A stretch of DNA of 64,000 nucleotides from Halovulum dunhuangense (GTDB taxonomy: Bacteria > Pseudomonadota > Alphaproteobacteria > Rhodobacterales > Rhodobacteraceae). Under the pieces are notes generated by a model that was not told the origin of the DNA, did not search any database, and worked only from the letters and a program-made list of their open reading frames with translations. Positions within the stretch are counted from its first letter, which is position 1; the number at the start of each line of letters is the position of its first letter. The translations under genes were made by a program, and so were the position numbers. Of this stretch, positions 60,933 through 64,000 are shown piece by piece. The stretch is from the NCBI RefSeq assembly GCF_013093415.1, contig NZ_JABFBC010000001.1, positions 744,001 to 808,000 on the forward strand, read 5' to 3'.

Positions 60933-62804
60933 ATGAACGCAGGCGGCCCCAAGATAAGCATTTTCTCTGATCCGCCGTCCCCGCGACGGCGGATCCGTCA
61001 GCTGGACGACGCCGCGGCCAACCGCATCGCCGCGGGCGAGGTGGTCGAGCGCCCGGCATCGGCCATAAAGGAGCTGGTGGAAAACGCGCTCGACGCCGGG
61101 GCCGGCCGCATCGAGATCGCCTATGCCGATGGCGGGCGCACGCTGATGCAGGTCAGCGATGACGGGCACGGCATCCCGGCGGACGAGCTGGAGCTGGCGC
61201 TGTCGCGGCACGCCACGTCCAAGATCGACGGCAGCGACCTGCTGGATATCCGCAGTTTCGGCTTTCGCGGCGAGGCGCTGCCCTCGCTCGGTGCGGTCGG
61301 GCGGCTGACCATTGCAAGCCGCGCGGCGGGGGCGGCAGAGGCGGCGGAGATCACCGTGACCTGTGGCCGGATGGACCCTGTGCGCCCCGCCGCGCTGCGC
61401 GCCGGCACGGTGGTTACCCTGCGCGATCTGTTCCGCGCGACGCCCGCGCGGCTGAAGTTCCTGCGCACCGACCGGGCCGAGGCGCAGGCCATCGGCGAGA
61501 CCGTGCGCCGGCTGGCGCTGGCGGCCCCCGGCGTGGGCTTTGCCCTGATCGACCGCAGCGACGACGCCCCGCGCGAGATGTTTCGCGCCGATCCGGTGCA
61601 GGCCGAGGGCGAGGAGGCCCTGCGCCAGCGCGCGCGGCAGGTCATGGGACGCGATTTCGTCGAGAACGCCATCGCCATCGACGCAGAGCGCGAGGGCATC
61701 CGCCTGACCGGGCTCGCGGCGCTTCCCACCTATTCGCGGGGCGCCGCCGTGGCGCAGCATTTCTTCGTCAATGCGCGGCCGGTCCGCGACAAGCAGCTGC
61801 TGGGGGCGCTGCGGGCGGCTTATGCCGATTTCCTGAGCCGCGACCGTCATCCGGCGGCGGTGCTGTTCCTGTCCTGCGATCCGCAGGCGGTGGACGTGAA
61901 CGTCCACCCCGCCAAGGCCGAGGTGCGGTTTCGCGATCCCGGCGTGGTGCGCGGGCTGATCGTCTCGGGCCTGCGGCACGCGCTGGCGGGCGCCGGGCAC
62001 CGTGCCTCGACGACCGTCTCGGATGCTGCGCTGGGGGCGTTCCGGGGGGCGGGCGTTGCAGCGCCCATCTACCAGATGGACCGTGCCGCGCGCCCCGCGC
62101 TGGACCTGTCCCGTGCCTGGCAGGCGCCCGATCCCGCGCCGCAGGGCTTTGCTGAATCCGCGGCCTGGACATCGGCCCGGGTCGAGACGCCGGCGCCCGA
62201 TGCCCAGGCAGAGGATGCCACGACCCTGCCGCTCGGCGCCGCGCGGGCGCAGTTGCACGAGACCTATATCCTGTCGCAGACCGCGACGGGCGTCGTGCTT
62301 GTCGATGCCCATGCCGCCCATGAGCGGCTGGTCTATGAAGGGCTCAAGGCGCGGCTGCGGGAGAATGCCGTGCCCCGGCAGGCGCTGCTGATCCCGGAAA
62401 TCGTGGAGCTTGCCGCCGACGACTGTGCCCGCCTGCTGGCGGTCGCGGACGAACTGGCCGGGGCGGGGCTGGTGATCGAGGCGTTCGGACCCGGTGCGAT
62501 CTGCGTGCGCGAGACGCCGGCGATCCTGGGCACGGTGGCGGCCGAGCCCCTGCTGCGCGACGTGGCGGACGAGCTGGCCGATCTGGGGGCCACCACGACG
62601 CTGGGTGCGCGGATGGATGCGGTGCTGTCGCGGATGGCCTGTCACGGCTCGGTCCGGTCGGGGCGCCGGATGAGCGCCGAAGAGATGAACGCGCTTCTTC
62701 GCGAGATGGAGGCGACGCCCCATTCCGGCCAGTGCAATCATGGCCGTCCGACCTGGGTCGCGCTGTCGCTGGCCGATCTCGAACGCCTGTTCGGGCGCCG
62801 CTGA
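60933..62804 (+). CDS. mutL: DNA mismatch repair protein MutL
   Basis: A 623-residue MutL. The GHKL ATPase domain has ANRIAAGEVVERPASAIKEL, DDGHGIP, SKI and SFGFRGEALPSL. The C-terminal domain has VDAHAAHERLVYEGL, a variant of the DQHA-x2-E-x4-E endonuclease motif, plus MACHGSVRSGRRMS and SGQCNHGRPTW (CxHxRP). It is therefore expected to nick DNA itself, consistent with the absence of MutH and Dam-directed repair in alphaproteobacteria. Its stop overlaps the rmuC start as TGATG. Confidence 0.97.
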   Translation: MNAGGPKISIFSDPPSPRRRIRQLDDAAANRIAAGEVVERPASAIKELVENALDAGAGRIEIAYADGGRTLMQVSDDGHGIPADELELALSRHATSKIDGSDLLDIRSFGFRGEALPSLGAVGRLTIASRAAGAAEAAEITVTCGRMDPVRPAALRAGTVVTLRDLFRATPARLKFLRTDRAEAQAIGETVRRLALAAPGVGFALIDRSDDAPREMFRADPVQAEGEEALRQRARQVMGRDFVENAIAIDAEREGIRLTGLAALPTYSRGAAVAQHFFVNARPVRDKQLLGALRAAYADFLSRDRHPAAVLFLSCDPQAVDVNVHPAKAEVRFRDPGVVRGLIVSGLRHALAGAGHRASTTVSDAALGAFRGAGVAAPIYQMDRAARPALDLSRAWQAPDPAPQGFAESAAWTSARVETPAPDAQAEDATTLPLGAARAQLHETYILSQTATGVVLVDAHAAHERLVYEGLKARLRENAVPRQALLIPEIVELAADDCARLLAVADELAGAGLVIEAFGPGAICVRETPAILGTVAAEPLLRDVADELADLGATTTLGARMDAVLSRMACHGSVRSGRRMSAEEMNALLREMEATPHSGQCNHGRPTWVALSLADLERLFGRR

Positions 62805-63958
62805 TGCCGCCGCTCGACTGGTCCGACCCGCTGACGCTGCTTGCCGCCACCACCGCCGTCGCCCTGCCGATCCTTTGTCTTTCCCTGCTGGTTGTCCTTG
62901 CGATCCGCGCCTCGGCCCGCGCTGCGCGCGCGACCGAGCCGCTGGCGCAGCATCTCGTGCAGCTCGACCAGGCCCTGCGCAGCCTGTCGGACGCGCAGCA
63001 GCGGCTGGCCGGCGGCCTGTCCAGCGTGGCCGAGGCGCAGGCCAAGGCGCAGCTGTCGATGGTGCACACGATGGAGCAGCGCCTTGAAGAGGTGCAGCGC
63101 CAGATGGCCGACAGCCTGCATGGCGCCACGGTGCGCACAACACGCTCGCTGACCGAATTGCAGGAGCGGCTGGCCACGATCGACAAGGCGCAGAGCAATA
63201 TCGAGAAGCTGTCGGGCGACGTGCTGGGGCTTCAGGATATCCTGTCGAACAAGCAGACCCGTGGCGCCTTTGGCGAGATCCAGTTGCAGGACATCGTGTC
63301 CAAGGCGCTGCCGCCGGACGCGTATCGCTTCCAGGCGACGCTGTCGAACGGCAAGCGGGCGGACTGCGTGATCGACCTGCCGATGCCGCCCGGCCCCATC
63401 GTGATCGACAGCAAGTTCCCGCTCGAACCCTATGAGGCCCTGGTCAGGGTCGGGGCCGGGCCGGCGGCGCAGGGCCCCGCGCGCGAGTTCCGGCAGGCGG
63501 TCCGCGCCCATATCCGCGCGATCGCCGAGAAATACATCATCGAGGGCGAGACGGCCGAAGGCGCGCTGATGTTCCTGCCCTCGGAAGCGGTCTATGCCGA
63601 GTTGCACGCGCGCTTTCCCGAAGTGGTGCGCGAGGGCTTTGCCGCCCGGGTCTGGATCGTGTCGCCCACCACCTGCATGGCGACGCTGAACACGCTGCGC
63701 GCCGTGCTGAAGGATGCCCGCATGCGCGAACAGGCGGGCCATATCCGGCGCGAGCTGGGCCTGCTGTTCAAGGATGTGGAACGTCTGGGCGCGCGGGTCG
63801 AGAATCTCGACCGGCATTTCGGGCAGGCGGCGCGCGATCTGGCCGAGATCCGGATTTCCGCCGAAAAGGCCGGCACCCGCGCCCGCCGGCTTGAGGATTT
63901 CGAGTTCGACACCCCCGAGGTCGATGTGCCCGAGCCGGCGCTTCGGCTGGGCGAATGA
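62804..63958 (+). CDS. rmuC: RmuC-family DNA recombination protein
   Basis: A 384-residue membrane-anchored protein. One N-terminal helix (LLAATTAVALPILCLSLLVVLAI) is followed by a coiled coil (about 45-145) and the RmuC nuclease-like domain with KQTRGAFGEIQLQDIVSKAL, DCVIDLPMPPGPIVIDSKF and LMFLPSEAVYAEL. The core Asp/Glu-x-Lys residues lie in IVIDSKFPLEPY. RmuC limits DNA inversion at short repeats. It is coupled to mutL by the TGATG overlap, which fits a role in genome stability. Confidence 0.93.
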   Translation: MPPLDWSDPLTLLAATTAVALPILCLSLLVVLAIRASARAARATEPLAQHLVQLDQALRSLSDAQQRLAGGLSSVAEAQAKAQLSMVHTMEQRLEEVQRQMADSLHGATVRTTRSLTELQERLATIDKAQSNIEKLSGDVLGLQDILSNKQTRGAFGEIQLQDIVSKALPPDAYRFQATLSNGKRADCVIDLPMPPGPIVIDSKFPLEPYEALVRVGAGPAAQGPAREFRQAVRAHIRAIAEKYIIEGETAEGALMFLPSEAVYAELHARFPEVVREGFAARVWIVSPTTCMATLNTLRAVLKDARMREQAGHIRRELGLLFKDVERLGARVENLDRHFGQAARDLAEIRISAEKAGTRARRLEDFEFDTPEVDVPEPALRLGE

Positions 63959-64000
63959 TCCGTTGCCGCGGCGACCATGCCACAGATGACGCCCCCCGCG
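63959..64000. other. Window edge after rmuC
   Basis: Forty-two bases after the rmuC stop. An ATG at 63977 opens a frame reading MPQMTPPA to the window end, without a clear Shine-Dalgarno sequence. I cannot tell whether it starts a gene. Confidence 0.3.

Noticed and set aside
63977..64000. Start of a further gene, for example peptide deformylase, after rmuC
   Set aside because: Only eight codons are visible and there is no clear ribosome-binding site.

Overview
The window is a high-GC, gene-dense, single-contig stretch of an alphaproteobacterial chromosome, most likely Rhodobacterales (Rhodobacteraceae). This is inferred from protein families and gene order: an F0-only ATP synthase operon with separate b and b' subunits, the small families DUF1150, DUF1674, DUF3035 and DUF465, the TIGR01459 HAD family, the order DUF1674-htpX-rsmB-heparinase-purH-lspA-DUF3035-M16-M16, and an alphaproteobacterial-type SMC. 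I saw no rRNA, tRNA, CRISPR array, insertion sequence, integrase or phage gene. No gene-free gap exceeds about 260 bases. I could not run any search; assignments rest on motifs and family knowledge.

Left part (1-15.6 kb): the start of prs (cut by the window edge), an HCCA-isomerase-like protein, then a minus-strand run (TIGR01459 HAD, MaoC, ribF, YcgN-like, threonine aldolase). groES-groEL follows with a perfect CIRCE operator and a good promoter. After it come a diguanylate cyclase, a bactofilin-like membrane protein, a Nudix hydrolase, an EamA exporter, a YegP-type protein, purE-purK, an Hsp20-DUF1150 heat-shock pair behind an RpoH-like promoter, and an E. coli-class aroA with an unusual residue in the glyphosate-site loop.

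Centre (15.7-31 kb): the most interesting system is the compact four-gene Anbu operon: circularly permuted ATP-grasp, alpha-E protein, transglutaminase-like protein and the proteasome-related peptidase Anbu. Its family composition is known but its substrate is not. It is followed by a CoA-transferase / FAS1-type hydratase / LacI-regulator operon, probably for itaconate- or mesaconate-like C5 acids, then smpB, an SbmA/BacA peptide importer, dapA, a soluble-type lytic transglycosylase, a second EamA exporter, and a split MnmC whose methyltransferase and FAD halves are divergent genes.

Right part (31-64 kb): smc with a consensus DnaA box upstream, ggt, an ArsR regulator with a perfect palindrome, the F0 operon atpI-B-E-X-F, a FadR-type regulator, an OmpA-like lipoprotein, an Ada-like methyltransferase divergent from an ornithine decarboxylase, nth with a PfkB kinase, a HIT protein, an ABC ATPase without an adjacent permease, a zinc-finger protein translationally coupled to polA, and a 46-residue lipoprotein whose TTG start overlaps the polA stop. 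The final block is regulators, htpX-rsmB, a heparinase-family protein, purH-lspA-DUF3035, a pair of M16 peptidases (one without zinc ligands), mutL and rmuC. Many genes are coupled by ATGA, GTGA or TGATG overlaps, so most of the window is arranged in short operons.
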